Shown here piece by piece: positions 48,494 through 57,622 of a stretch of DNA of 64,000 bases. The stretch is taken from positions 881,501-945,500 of the forward strand of contig NC_019689.1 in the NCBI RefSeq assembly GCF_000317025.1, given 5' to 3'. This DNA is from Pleurocapsa sp. PCC 7327. GTDB taxonomy: Bacteria; Cyanobacteriota; Cyanobacteriia; Cyanobacteriales; Microcystaceae. Below the pieces are notes generated by a model. That model did not search any database. It was given only the letters and a program-made list of their open reading frames with translations, and was not told the origin of the DNA. Both the position numbers and the translations under genes were made by a program. Position 1 is the stretch's first letter; each line of letters begins with the position of its first letter.

Positions 48494-50185
48494 TTAACCT
48501 ACCATCATTTCCGAATCGTTAGTACGCCACAGCTGTTCTAGTGCAGTGGCTGGCATGGTAAGGTACAGTATGTCTTCAGGTGCGAGACGAGTTTCCAAAA
48601 GCTCCCAACTATGAATTGTATAGTTTTTTCGTTCGAGATAAAGGGGAACAAAATTAGCTTTCATTGCAGATTCTTTTACGGCTTTGCCACAAAAGGGATG
48701 TTTGGGAGTAATGAAAATCGCCAGGGCTATCCATAGTAAATCGTCAGTCATGCCATTGCCTAAAATTTTGCCTCCCAGGGCGGCAGCGGCAAAAGAAGGG
48801 GTTGCTAATTCAGTCGGACACAATACGCTATCAAACTCAAAAAACTCTTGAATCGAGCAAGCAAATTGAGAATCTTGAGAACGAACGACAACCGATAGTT
48901 TTGGAGAAACCGCTTTAGCAGTTAGAGCGATTTCCAAGTTTACCATGTCGTTGCTGGTAACGACGAGAAGGGCATCTGCGCGATCGCTATTTGCTGCTTT
49001 GAGCGTCGCGCTCATGCGGGCATCTTCTAGAATAATCGGAATGCCAAGAGAGCGAGCAGTATGTAAAAAGCGATTATTATCATCCGATTCAATGACGACA
49101 ACTTCGTGTCCTTGAGCGTGCAATTGACGGGCAATTTGCGTGCCAATCCCCCCTAAACCACAGATAATAAAATGGTTGCGGGTAGGAACTCGTGCCGCGT
49201 CCCAAAATTGTTTGAGGCGACTGCCCAGAATAAAATCGTTGAGCAGAGCGTAACAAATTCCAATGACTCCCGCGCCGACAATCATCATAATGACAGTAAA
49301 GATTTTGATGCTAGCAGGAGCTTTTTCAACCACGTCTTCCTCTCCGCCAGCCCCCGTAATCATGCCGACGGAGAAATAGAGTGCATCTACAATAGAAGTA
49401 TTGTAATTGACGCAAACATAGGTCAGAGTTGCCACAAAAATCATTGCTAGCAGCGACAGACTGACAAGCATGACAGGACGAACGTAGCGCTGATATTGAC
49501 GCAGATTAGCGATCGCTTTGACAAATTTTTGCCAAAAAGAACGGCGTTTGACGCGAATCGTCGGTTTAGTCCCGATAATTAAATGATCTCCTGTCTGTAA
49601 GGTTTTCCCTCGCACGACTGCCGAAATCAAATCGATTTCTCCATCTTTGGGTAAGTAGTAAATTAGCATTCGCGAGGGATCGTCCCAAAGGTCGCTCAAC
49701 TTCAATCCTTGCCACGGATGATTCTCACCAATGAGAATTTCTTGTATTGGCCAGGTACAATTGTAGAGTTCTAATTGTCCGATCGCTTTATTTCCCAGGG
49801 CCGCAAAAGAAAATATCGGTGCTGCCAGTGCGGAAACGCTCATACTGACATGATCGGGTAAAATGCGATCTAAGCGTTCCCCCAGAGTTTGATTGAACAG
49901 GCGGTTAATGATGCGAATGCGAGGATTGAGCAGTCGCGCTTGGGTTAAAACTCCTAAATTAATTGCATCGTCATTGCTGGCAAGCACGAGAGTATGAGCG
50001 TCTTTAATTCCAGCAGCTACCAGGGTAGCAGGAGAACGCAAATCCCCAACGACGATATTTTCGCTTCCTTCGCCAGGAATGGTGCGATCGCTTATGCCAA
50101 AAACCGCTGCGCCTTGTTGTTTGAGCAAGCAAAAAATCTTATACCCAGTACGACCTAAGCCGCAGACAATGATTCGGGGTTTCAT
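48494..50185 (-). CDS. Two-RCK ion-channel-like protein with degenerate selectivity filter
   Basis: A 563-aa protein: RCK/TrkA-N domain (1-210, IIVCGLGRTGYKIFCLL), two membrane helices with a pore loop (about 228-335) and a second RCK domain (about 340-545, FIICGLGGIGTQIARQLHAQ). The pore loop reads YFSVGMITGAGGEED, where potassium channels have T-V-G-Y-G, so the filter is not a standard K+ filter. The RCK domains keep their GxGxxG nucleotide sites and VIESD acidic ends. It resembles K+ transport regulators and channels such as CASTOR/POLLUX-type layouts only in general form. Ion and direction are not predictable. Gene order with DUF815 suggests co-transcription. Confidence 0.78.
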   Translation of the reverse strand: MKPRIIVCGLGRTGYKIFCLLKQQGAAVFGISDRTIPGEGSENIVVGDLRSPATLVAAGIKDAHTLVLASNDDAINLGVLTQARLLNPRIRIINRLFNQTLGERLDRILPDHVSMSVSALAAPIFSFAALGNKAIGQLELYNCTWPIQEILIGENHPWQGLKLSDLWDDPSRMLIYYLPKDGEIDLISAVVRGKTLQTGDHLIIGTKPTIRVKRRSFWQKFVKAIANLRQYQRYVRPVMLVSLSLLAMIFVATLTYVCVNYNTSIVDALYFSVGMITGAGGEEDVVEKAPASIKIFTVIMMIVGAGVIGICYALLNDFILGSRLKQFWDAARVPTRNHFIICGLGGIGTQIARQLHAQGHEVVVIESDDNNRFLHTARSLGIPIILEDARMSATLKAANSDRADALLVVTSNDMVNLEIALTAKAVSPKLSVVVRSQDSQFACSIQEFFEFDSVLCPTELATPSFAAAALGGKILGNGMTDDLLWIALAIFITPKHPFCGKAVKESAMKANFVPLYLERKNYTIHSWELLETRLAPEDILYLTMPATALEQLWRTNDSEMMVG

Positions 50186-50261
50186 CGATTTGCCTAGCTA
50201 GCCGCTATCGTTCAAAAGCTAAACTTTAATCTTCCCCTATAAATCTGCTGGAGAACTGTAG

Positions 50262-52988
50262 CTAGCAACACAATCGATTCCTGGCTTTTAGATCTTGCAA
50301 AAACTTTTCTGCTTCCTCGCGGGTACCGATCTTTCCATCAAGTGTAGCTGCTAATAACTCATCCAAAATTTCTCTATATTGAGGACCGGGTTTATAACCC
50401 ATTGCTTTGAGATCCTTTCCATCCAATGGCGAGCGAACTTGCGACCATCGAGCGAGATACTGCCAAATTGTACGGCGGATATTTTTTGAACTTCTAACGG
50501 CGACTAATATTAAACTCGCCAATTTATATTGACGCAATAAGTTGACGACTTCGCTAGGGCGATCGCACTTCGGCAAAGCACTATTAACTTCTCGTTCGAT
50601 GGTTTTTAATTGCTCTAGTCGTTCGAGGCTATCTTTCGGTAACTGAAGATTGGTAGCAATTTTAACGCCTTCTGACGATTCTATAGCGCTCAACAAAACT
50701 TCTAATCTAATTAACCAGTGATGCAAAAGATTTTCTGGATCGAGCCACCTCAACCAACGAGAAACGCAGCGAATTTGCCACCATAATTTTTTATCCAAAA
50801 CTAAAGTAGGATGCAAACAGCGCAGCGCTCCTAAATCGGCAAGCAATTGCAGGGCAGGCTTCCAATAATCAGCTTCGAGAATATAATGTAATTCTGCTTT
50901 CAGTCGAGTCGTGAGCGCGGGTGCGGGATGATTTTCTAGTTTTAGGCGATCGTAAACGCCACTTTCGATCGCATAGCGGATATATTCTTCGGTTTGAGGT
51001 TCGATTCCAAATCCTAGCCTGACGGCAAAGCGTACTGCTCGATAAATTCTGGTCGGATCTTCGATAAAACTATTGGCATGTAGCACTCGAATTTGACGCG
51101 ATCGCAAGTCGAGCATCCCGCCAAAGAAATCTAACAATTCCCCTTCTCTCGGAGAAGTCAACCGCACGGCTAGGGCATTGATGGTAAAATCCCGTCGGTA
51201 TAAATCTTGGCGAATCGAACTCGCCTCAACTTCTGGGTTAGCGGCAGGATAGGGATAGAATTCCGTCCGTGCCGTAGCAATATCTACCCACAGAGAGCCG
51301 AATTCGGGGTCTTTGTGCCACAAAAGGGCTGCCGTTTGAAACTCGCCATGAACCGATAAACGCGCCTGCGGATAAATTTCTCGCAGCCTAGAGGCTAATT
51401 CTACCCCCGCACCGACATCGGCAGAGCGGTGAAACCCATCTACTACCAAATCAATATCTTGCAAAAGCAGGGATTCGTGGTTTTCTGCCAACAGTAAATC
51501 TCGAACGGCTCCCCCGACTAGGTAGAGGTGCCAGCCGCGCTTTTGTGCCTCTTGTGCCGCTGTAGTGAGGAATTGCCAAAGCGACGGGCGAAGGCGATTT
51601 TGGAGCGAAGGCAGCAGACAAGAAACCAAAGGCTCTTTTTTCCCTTGTTCGTCTCGCTTGTGAGTGCGATCGTTATGAATTTGTCGCAGAACATCCGTGC
51701 GCGTGACAATGCCGATCAATTGACCGGACTCTACTACAGGCAAGCGTCCGACATCATAAGTGACCATGATCGATTCAATGTCTGGCAGCGGCGTATCCGA
51801 TTTAATCGTCCTCAAATTTCGGGTCATGTAGCCTTTGACGGGTGCGTGACTAAAACCGTGATGCAAGGCTAAATCGATATCCCGTCGAGAAATTACCCCT
51901 ACCAAGCGATCGCTCTCGTCCACCACCGATAAGCCAGAATGTCCGTAACGGAATAAAATTCGCTGCGCCTGTTCGATGGTGGTATCGGGACGAATGGTAC
52001 GTACGGGAGAAGACATCAAATCCCGTGCTGTTGGCGGGTGAGGAATTTGCTCTTTGAAGCGCTCGACCAATTCTCGTAACGTCGCTTCTGGATCGACTCC
52101 TCGCAGAATCACAGAGGCTGCTTGCGCGTGTCCGCCGCCGCCCAATGGCTCGAATAACTGATGAAGATTGGTCCCCTCAATGCGCGATCGCCCAATAATC
52201 GTCAACCGAATTTCCTTAAAAGGCTCCTCTCCTCTACCCTTGCTGTACTGATGGGCAAACAGTAGGGCATCGCTTTCGGTTAACTCGATCAATCGTTCTG
52301 CCAGATTGGACAATCCTGGCACGAAAGTCTCGGTAGTGAGAAGAATCGAGGCAATCGTGTAACCTCGGACGACAGACATTTGCAGCCTTTCGATCGCTTC
52401 TGTCAGTAATTGCTGCAAATAAGGCGGAAAACCGGGATCGGCATATTCGGCGATCGTTTTGACATTCGCTCCTTGTTCCATCAGCCATGCCAAAGCGCGA
52501 GCATCGCGAGCCGTACTTTGGGGAAATGTCAGCGAACCCGTATCCACGTGAATTCCTAGCGCCATGACAGTTGCTTCTACAGGGTTCAATCCAACCTTCG
52601 CCTGCTGCAATCGTTCGACAATGAGCGTAGTGGTTGCGCCTACCGCTTCAATTTGCTTCTGAGTCGCCGGAATATCCGAGCTGCTATCGAGATGATGGTC
52701 GTAAATCGCGATCGCCTTCACTTGTGGCAGATCGAACCATTCAGCCGCTTTTCCCAAGCGATCGCGCTGTTGGTTATCTACCACTACCAAAGAGCGAATT
52801 TTTTTCGGGTTGACGCTGCGCATTTCGATGAGCGACAATTCGTCTCGATGCAATGCCAAAAAGTCTCGCACGGCTGGATGCGCTCCCCCGGTCAAAACAA
52901 TCCTGCTGCCAATTTTCAGCCGCGACAGCCCCACTGCTGCCCCCAGCACGTCAAAATCAGCCGTCTGATGACACAAAATTAAATCCAT
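50262..52988 (-). CDS. DHH phosphoesterase - CBS pair - tRNA nucleotidyltransferase/poly(A) polymerase fusion
   Basis: A 908-aa fusion. Residues 1-305 are a DHH/DHHA1 phosphoesterase ([13 protein letters not shown] at 6-18, D71, D97-H98-H99 and [10 protein letters not shown]). Residues about 318-440 are two CBS modules ([13 protein letters not shown] and [12 protein letters not shown] with GVISRRDID and GIVTRTDV). Residues about 470-720 are the class II nucleotidyltransferase ([45 protein letters not shown] region). Cyanobacteria share this fusion, in which the transferase adds A (or CCA) to tRNA 3' ends with a separate partner. The phosphoesterase could act on oligonucleotides. It lies 76 bp upstream of the channel gene. 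Confidence 0.87.
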   Translation of the reverse strand: MDLILCHQTADFDVLGAAVGLSRLKIGSRIVLTGGAHPAVRDFLALHRDELSLIEMRSVNPKKIRSLVVVDNQQRDRLGKAAEWFDLPQVKAIAIYDHHLDSSSDIPATQKQIEAVGATTTLIVERLQQAKVGLNPVEATVMALGIHVDTGSLTFPQSTARDARALAWLMEQGANVKTIAEYADPGFPPYLQQLLTEAIERLQMSVVRGYTIASILLTTETFVPGLSNLAERLIELTESDALLFAHQYSKGRGEEPFKEIRLTIIGRSRIEGTNLHQLFEPLGGGGHAQAASVILRGVDPEATLRELVERFKEQIPHPPTARDLMSSPVRTIRPDTTIEQAQRILFRYGHSGLSVVDESDRLVGVISRRDIDLALHHGFSHAPVKGYMTRNLRTIKSDTPLPDIESIMVTYDVGRLPVVESGQLIGIVTRTDVLRQIHNDRTHKRDEQGKKEPLVSCLLPSLQNRLRPSLWQFLTTAAQEAQKRGWHLYLVGGAVRDLLLAENHESLLLQDIDLVVDGFHRSADVGAGVELASRLREIYPQARLSVHGEFQTAALLWHKDPEFGSLWVDIATARTEFYPYPAANPEVEASSIRQDLYRRDFTINALAVRLTSPREGELLDFFGGMLDLRSRQIRVLHANSFIEDPTRIYRAVRFAVRLGFGIEPQTEEYIRYAIESGVYDRLKLENHPAPALTTRLKAELHYILEADYWKPALQLLADLGALRCLHPTLVLDKKLWWQIRCVSRWLRWLDPENLLHHWLIRLEVLLSAIESSEGVKIATNLQLPKDSLERLEQLKTIEREVNSALPKCDRPSEVVNLLRQYKLASLILVAVRSSKNIRRTIWQYLARWSQVRSPLDGKDLKAMGYKPGPQYREILDELLAATLDGKIGTREEAEKFLQDLKARNRLCC

Positions 52989-53123
52989 CGTTCGATTTTA
53001 GATTTTGAATTGGTCAATTGTTCTTTGTCATTGGTCATTGGTCATGTGATTTTAGATTTTAGATTTTGGTCGCCGTTCCGCAGATTTTGGATTGGGGATC
53101 GGTTAGTAGTTAATGGTTAGTAG
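52989..53123. other. Intergenic low-complexity sequence
   Basis: Repeated words TTGGTCATTGGTCAT, TTTTAGATTTTAGATTTT and TTAGTAGTTAATGGTTAG fill the 135 bp after the DHH fusion gene start. No gene or hairpin of note. Confidence 0.5.
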
Positions 53124-53187
53124 GGGCGGGTTTATCTAAAAACCCTAGAGATTTACCTACATTTAGTAGAAAAAACCGCCCGTACAG
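53124..53187. repeat. Dispersed GGGCGGGTTTA inverted repeat, second copy
   Basis: GGGCGGGTTTAT at 53124 pairs with AAAACCGCCC at about 53174-53183, followed by GTACAG, as in the copy at 32864-32928. The interior sequence differs between copies. It precedes psbZ. Confidence 0.7.
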
Positions 53188-53438
53188 TGGTTAATCGTTA
53201 ATTGTCTCCCCATCTCTCCACTCTTGCTTGTCCCCTTGTCTCCTTGTCTCCTCATCTCCTTGTCCCCCAGTCTTCTTCCCCCATTCCCTACTCTACCGCG
53301 TCTGATAAATCCAGTGAGACAGATGGGTCAATTTTTGGTAGCGTACTATTCAGGAAGTATTTTAAAATCGACCGATTAAAGGTGAGAATTATCAAAGGCT
53401 CACTTTCTGTAATAGGAGAACTCTAGGAGAACTATAAG
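53188..53438 (+). promoter_or_regulatory. psbZ upstream region
   Basis: The first half (about 53205-53290) is CTCCTTGTCTCC-type low-complexity repeat. The second half holds the psbZ leader; AGGAG (53412-53416 and 53424-53428 region) gives the ribosome site before the ATG at 53439. No clear promoter boxes can be pinned down. Confidence 0.45.
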
Positions 53439-53627
53439 ATGACTTTCCTTTTTCAAATCGCGCTGCTTGCTTTAGTTGCATTTTCCTTTGTTATGGTGAT
53501 TGGGGTTCCGGTAGCTTATGCTTCCCCCCAAAACTGGGATCAATCCAAACCTTTACTCTTTGTCGGTTCTGCGATTTGGGTTGTTCTAGTTATCCTAGTC
53601 GCCGTTTTAAACTTTTTCGTTATCTAA
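53439..53627 (+). CDS. psbZ: Photosystem II protein PsbZ
   Basis: A 62-aa protein with two membrane helices (3-25 and 38-60) joined by the [10 protein letters not shown] loop, the hallmark of PsbZ (Ycf9). It is a peripheral core subunit of PSII in the thylakoid membrane that stabilises PSII-PSII and PSII-antenna contacts. The sequence [18 protein letters not shown] and [15 protein letters not shown] is very close to known PsbZ. The ATG at 53439 follows a good AGGAGAAC site. psbZ followed by ribH is a conserved order in cyanobacteria, also seen here with 127 bp spacing. Confidence 0.96.
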   Translation: MTFLFQIALLALVAFSFVMVIGVPVAYASPQNWDQSKPLLFVGSAIWVVLVILVAVLNFFVI

Positions 53628-53754
53628 GAGAAAATAGCTTAGCAAACACAGACCAGGGAAAATTCAAAGTTAGAGGATAGTAGTTCGGAGTTATTTTTCT
53701 TTAACTCCGAACTCCGAACTCCCAACTCTAATTGCTGATAACTAATTATTGATT

Positions 53755-54360
53755 ATGGCTGTTTTCGAGGGCACTTTTACTCAAGATCCGTCTTCCTTGC
53801 GTTTTGCGATCGTCATTGGTCGATTCAATGACTTGGTGACGGGCAAACTCTTGTCTGGATGCCAAGATTGTCTTAAACGTCACGGAGTCGATGTCGATCC
53901 CAATGGAACGCAAGTAGACTATTTTTGGGTGCCAGGGAGTTTTGAAATTCCTATGCTAGCGCGAAAAGTGGCAGCTTCTCATGCCTACGACGCAGTAATT
54001 TGTCTGGGGGCAGTGATTCGCGGACAAACTCCCCATTTCGATTATGTTTCTGCCGAAGCGGCTAAGGGAGTGGCAGCGGCTAGCTTTCAAACCGGAGTGC
54101 CAGTCGTTTTTGGCATTCTGACGGCAGATACCATGCAGCAAGCTTTAGAAAGGGCAGGAATCAAAAGCAACCACGGCTGGAATTACGCCCTTGACGCGCT
54201 GGAAATGGCAAGTTTGATGCGACAAGTCAACCGTCAATTTCCCTCGCCTACCTACAACAGCCATGGCGAGTTGCATGGGGAAATTCCCCCAGCTTTACCT
54301 GTCTCTTCTGAGAGTAATGCGATCGCACCAGAATCGATTGAAGAGGTCAAGGAAAAATGA
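53755..54360 (+). CDS. ribH: 6,7-dimethyl-8-ribityllumazine synthase
   Basis: A 201-aa lumazine synthase, the penultimate step of riboflavin synthesis. Motifs: [54 protein letters not shown] and [20 protein letters not shown]. Family members are about 155-165 aa; the extra C-terminal 40 residues (from about 160, [20 protein letters not shown] onward) are low complexity and probably disordered, outside the icosahedral core fold. The ATG at 53755 is used rather than a TTG at 53749. No riboswitch leader is visible. Cofactor FMN supply suits the many flavoproteins in the window. Confidence 0.92.
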   Translation: MAVFEGTFTQDPSSLRFAIVIGRFNDLVTGKLLSGCQDCLKRHGVDVDPNGTQVDYFWVPGSFEIPMLARKVAASHAYDAVICLGAVIRGQTPHFDYVSAEAAKGVAAASFQTGVPVVFGILTADTMQQALERAGIKSNHGWNYALDALEMASLMRQVNRQFPSPTYNSHGELHGEIPPALPVSSESNAIAPESIEEVKEK

Positions 54361-54376
54361 GGCTTAGAAAACCCGA

Positions 54377-54604
54377 TTAAACCGACTCATCAATTTTTTT
54401 AGTAAGGTAAGGAGGCTCGATCGCTTCAAAATCTGATTCTTCTAAAGATAACAGCAAAGGCTCTTTATCATCTTCATCTTCAAGCGGATTTTTCAGTAAC
54501 TTAACTATCCAGCGACCCGATTTTTCCTCAGCTTGAAGATACCCATGAATGCCTACTGCATATTCAGGATAAATAACCCGAATTAAAGTTCCTACTTTAA
54601 GCAT
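54377..54604 (-). CDS. Hypothetical 75-aa protein, KOW/SH3-like
   Basis: A 75-aa protein: the pattern VGTLIRVIYPEYAVGIHGYL, ... GRWIVKLL and LSLEESDFEAIE is like small SH3/KOW-type barrels (G-x-W-x-V-x-L). The middle has an acidic EDEDD run. No cysteine or membrane segment. It lies 77 bp downstream of another small gene on the same strand and convergent with ribH (16 bp apart). Function unknown. Confidence 0.6.
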   Translation of the reverse strand: MLKVGTLIRVIYPEYAVGIHGYLQAEEKSGRWIVKLLKNPLEDEDDKEPLLLSLEESDFEAIEPPYLTKKIDESV

Positions 54605-54681
54605 TAAAAAAAAATTAAAGTCAAAAAAATCACTGACTTGTAGCGACTCAACTAAGAGAATTCTGTCACTTAAAATTGAAG

Positions 54682-55059
54682 CTAATTTCTTTGATTGTCC
54701 CTAATTAAAGGAGTAATATTGAGGTTATAAATTACTTTTTCCTTTTGAGGGATTTGGTAATTATCCCAGTCTGGATTGTCTTGGAGGAGAATAATTATCC
54801 CCGAACGAATCCAATTTTCTATGCGTAACCGCTCGTCCGAGGGAAAAGATGTCAAATTTGGGTCTTCGGAAAGTTGTTTTGTATTCTCAATCACTATATG
54901 CCGATTGCGAACATGATTGAGGACATAGGCAATTAGCCTTTGCCGCCAATAAGGAATAGAGAAGGCTACTTGGTAGGGATATTCAGGATAATACACCAAA
55001 ATATCTTCAATTTCTTTAATGACAAATAGCAAAGTTAAGTTGACAATTTGGTAAGACAT
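54682..55059 (-). CDS. Hypothetical 125-aa protein
   Basis: A 125-aa protein with PYWRQRLIAYVLNHVRNRHI and SFPSDERLRIENWIRSGI as clear helices, and a basic middle. It resembles a family of small cyanobacterial proteins of late-competence ComFB-like size, but that link is weak. No membrane segment besides a short hydrophobic LTLLFVIKEI at the start. It is between the DUF1830 gene (18 bp gap) and the KOW-like gene on the same strand, so the three are probably one operon. Confidence 0.6.
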   Translation of the reverse strand: MSYQIVNLTLLFVIKEIEDILVYYPEYPYQVAFSIPYWRQRLIAYVLNHVRNRHIVIENTKQLSEDPNLTSFPSDERLRIENWIRSGIIILLQDNPDWDNYQIPQKEKVIYNLNITPLIRDNQRN

Positions 55060-55077
55060 TGACTTATAATTTCTTTC

Positions 55078-55392
55078 TTATTTTGTGAACTTAAGTTTTT
55101 CTTCGGTAACGCGCAACTGCTGGCAAGGAATGACATCAGCAATAACGTTAGCGCCATTCTGACTGGTGTGAATTTCTAATTGGGCATCTGCTACTGTCTC
55201 AAATAGCAATTTCTGACCTGGCAAAATCACTTTTTCCCAGTGAAAATTAGGAATATTGGTAATCCGAATTACCTGAATTCGACTGGTAGCATTAATATAA
55301 AAGCAAAGAAGCTGGAAATCGCTCGGAGTCGCTACAGATCGATCGAGTGCGCATATATTTGAATCATGGTCGCTAGCTCCAACTGAGAACAA
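55078..55392 (-). CDS. DUF1830 protein
   Basis: A 104-aa protein matching DUF1830: LCFYINATSRIQVIRITNIP (about 29-48), then EKVILPGQKLLFETVADAQL and EIHTSQN, and IPCQQLRV near the end. The family is cyanobacterial, small, soluble and of unknown function. The only usable start is a TTG at 55392; a stop lies three codons above it. It heads a three-gene minus-strand operon with the two small genes downstream. Confidence 0.78.
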   Translation of the reverse strand: MFSVGASDHDSNICALDRSVATPSDFQLLCFYINATSRIQVIRITNIPNFHWEKVILPGQKLLFETVADAQLEIHTSQNGANVIADVIPCQQLRVTEEKLKFTK

Positions 55393-55594
55393 TTCTAGTT
55401 AGATTTACCGCATCTAGCTCAGGAAACCTAGCAACTTTTGCCATAATTTGTTTTAAGCTGTCATCTCGCGATTGACAACTTCTAAATACTAGAAAAGAAG
55501 CTTTGCTTCCTGGTTGTGAGTTCTTAAATTTTTGTTATTAAAAGCTTTTCTCAATTGTCTTTTCAGATGCTATATGGATTTTAGCGCCTTGTCT

Positions 55595-55608
55595 GTACGT
55601 TAGCGTAC
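55595..55608. repeat. 14-bp near-palindrome near Crp-type genes
   Basis: GTACGTTAGCGTAC, one mismatch from the perfect palindrome at 56421-56434. It lies 41-54 bp after the stop of the first Crp-type gene, in the gap toward the DUF1830 operon. Confidence 0.55.
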
Positions 55609-55648
55609 ATAAATCCCCCAACCCTTACAATTGATTAAACATTTAACC

Positions 55649-56398
55649 TCATCGAGAGTCAAGCAAGCGCATCAGTTCGCTTTGCACGAGGCGATAACAT
55701 TCGCAAGCAGCGGCTTCCAAATTCTCCCGCTCCATAATGGTAATCTTCCCACGGCTATAGCGAATCATTCCCGCCCTTTGAAGGGTGGCTGCTGCCACCG
55801 TAACGCCGGAACGACGGATACCCAGCATATTGGCGATAAATTCCTGAGTCAGCGGGAATTCATTTTTCTGGATACAATCTTGAACTGATAGCAGCCAGCG
55901 AGCGAGTCGCTCCTCTATAGTATGCTGACGGTTGCAGGCAGCACTTTGCGAAACCTGAGTCAATAGCGCTTGGGTATAGAGTAACAGCCGTCGTTGAAGT
56001 TCTCCTCCCCGATGAAACTCCTCCTTAAGCACACCTGCATCTAGCTTCATTGCTCCGTCTGGAATTTGCACGATCGCGCAGCTAGTAGTGAACTCTCCTC
56101 CTAAAAAGACGGGAAGTCCCACCATGCCTTCATTGCCCACCAAACCAACTTCGGTTGTCGAGCCGTCCTCCATAATAGAGACGAGAGAAATCATAGCTCG
56201 ATTGGGAAAATAAACCTCTGAAATCCTTTCCCCAGGTTCGTAGAGAATCTGTCCGGCGGAGAGCGATACAAGCTGTAGGTGGGGAGCAAGGCGCTGGTAT
56301 TCCGATCTGGGTAAAGCTGCTAGCAGTTGGTTAATAGGAACAGAATTGTCTTCGGGCACCGATAATAGAAATCTCCTGCAAATGAGAGAATTAATCAT
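55649..56398 (-). CDS. Crp/Fnr-family transcription regulator A
   Basis: A 249-aa regulator: cyclic-nucleotide-type sensor fold (about 20-160) with SAGQILYEPGERISEVYFPN, VGLVGNEGMVGLPVFLGGE and a C-terminal winged helix (about 165-235, PLTQEFIANMLGIRRSGVTV and RAGMIRYSRGKITI). It lacks the phosphate-binding R-x-A-A of cAMP binders, so ligand is unclear. It is a tandem paralog of the next gene (56465-57232), and a palindrome GTACGCTAGCGTAC lies 23-36 bp upstream of its ATG, positioned for autoregulation. Confidence 0.85.
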   Translation of the reverse strand: MINSLICRRFLLSVPEDNSVPINQLLAALPRSEYQRLAPHLQLVSLSAGQILYEPGERISEVYFPNRAMISLVSIMEDGSTTEVGLVGNEGMVGLPVFLGGEFTTSCAIVQIPDGAMKLDAGVLKEEFHRGGELQRRLLLYTQALLTQVSQSAACNRQHTIEERLARWLLSVQDCIQKNEFPLTQEFIANMLGIRRSGVTVAAATLQRAGMIRYSRGKITIMERENLEAAACECYRLVQSELMRLLDSR

Positions 56399-56420
56399 AC
56401 CTCTATCCGGGGGATTTTCA

Positions 56421-56434
56421 GTACGCTAGCGTAC
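56421..56434 (-). promoter_or_regulatory. Perfect 14-bp palindrome before Crp-type gene A
   Basis: GTACGCTAGCGTAC equals its own reverse complement and lies 23-36 bp upstream of the start of the first Crp-type gene. A near copy is at 55595-55608. An operator role is inferred from position. Confidence 0.65.
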
Positions 56435-56464
56435 ATAGAGGGGTGAAGGGTTTAGTTTTAAGAT

Positions 56465-57232
56465 TCAACTGCTTTGCCTCGTGCCTAGCAAGCGGATCGA
56501 CTCGCTGCGCACGAGGCGATAACACTCGCAGGCAGTTGCTTCTAACTCTGATTGATTGAGGATAGCAATCTGACCGCGACTATAGCGGATTAGTCCTGCT
56601 CTCTGAAAGGTGCCAGCCAATTGGGTGACGCTAGCGCGGCGCACTCCCAGCATCTCAGCGATGAATTGCTGAGTCAGCCGGAACTCGTCTTGCCCTACGC
56701 AGTCTCGAACTAACAGCAGCCAACGAGCCAACTGCTGCTCTAGTCGATGACGGGATTTGCACGCAGAAATTTGGGAGATTTGAGTCAATAGCGCTTGGGT
56801 ATAGAGTAGCAACCGTCTTTGTAGTTCTCCCCCTCTGTCAAACTCTCTTTTGAGTACGCTAGCATCCAGCTTCATCGCATTTCCGGCAATCTGCACGATA
56901 GCGCGGTTGATGGTAAAATCGCCTCCTAAAAATGCGGGGAGTCCCACGATGCCTTCATTGCCTACCAAGCCGATTTCAGTTGTCGAGTTGTCTGCGAGCG
57001 CAGAAACGAGAGAAATCATTGCGCGATCGGGAAAATAGACCTCTCTAATCGGTTCGCCAGGTTCGTAGAGGACTTGTCCGAGGAAGAGCGAGACAAGCTC
57101 TAGGTGAGGAACGAGATACTGGTACTCTGAGTCTGGCAAAGCTGCCAGTAGTCGATTGACGGGGACATGCAAAGCTTCAGACACGGGAATTAGAAGCCTC
57201 CTTCCTTGAGGTATTACCTGACATGACCGCAT
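56465..57232 (-). CDS. Crp/Fnr-family transcription regulator B
   Basis: A 255-aa paralog of regulator A with about the same layout: FLGQVLYEPGEPIREVYFPD, VGLVGNEGIVGLPAFLGGDF, HTH with RLTQQFIAEMLGVRRASVTQ and RAGLIRYSRGQIAI. The pair probably arose by tandem duplication (most motif blocks line up one for one). The first 15 residues differ. The start at 57232 has a weak AAGGAG-type leader (CATAAGGAGAG just upstream). No palindrome of the kind seen above gene A was found in its upstream region. Target genes unknown. Confidence 0.85.
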   Translation of the reverse strand: MRSCQVIPQGRRLLIPVSEALHVPVNRLLAALPDSEYQYLVPHLELVSLFLGQVLYEPGEPIREVYFPDRAMISLVSALADNSTTEIGLVGNEGIVGLPAFLGGDFTINRAIVQIAGNAMKLDASVLKREFDRGGELQRRLLLYTQALLTQISQISACKSRHRLEQQLARWLLLVRDCVGQDEFRLTQQFIAEMLGVRRASVTQLAGTFQRAGLIRYSRGQIAILNQSELEATACECYRLVRSESIRLLGTRQSS

Positions 57233-57390
57233 AAGGAGAGTAATTACCGTCCGATCTCCATATCAAAATGTTTTTTATTAGAAAATCAACAAATACAAGC
57301 TTTTCAATAGTAACTTCAATTTCTTGGATGGGGCTAAGCCCTTGACAGATGAAAATCCTTTTGAGATACTAGAGAAGGTGTTAAGATTAT

Positions 57391-57462
57391 GCGGGTATAG
57401 CTCAGTGGTAGAGCGTCACCTTGCCAAGGTGAACGTCGCGCGTTCGAATCGCGTTACCCGCT
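57391..57462 (+). tRNA. tRNA-Gly (GCC)
   Basis: A 72-nt cloverleaf: acceptor GCGGGTA (57391-57397) pairs with TACCCGC (57455-57461), discriminator T57462, D-arm TAGCTCAGTGGTAGAGC, anticodon arm with loop CTTGCCAAG giving anticodon GCC, and T-arm with TTCGAATC. No CCA is encoded; TTTT follows. Confidence 0.95.
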
Positions 57463-57622
57463 TTTAAGATAAAATAAAATCAAACCAGTTGAAGCCCAGT
57501 CAGAGGAAGGTGCTAGGATTTATAGTCTGACTCGTTTTGTTAATGAGAGATTAAATTCGCTTGATATCTTGATTCGAGTGCTGAGACTATACTATATAGT
57601 GCCAACGCTCTAACGATCGTTA

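Noticed and set aside
53202-53426. 74-codon plus-strand frame before psbZ
   Set aside because: It translates the CTCCTTGTC low-complexity repeat (Ser/Pro/Leu words).
54682-55059. ComFB-type assignment for the 125-aa protein
   Set aside because: Only size and helix content agree; no family motif was recognised.
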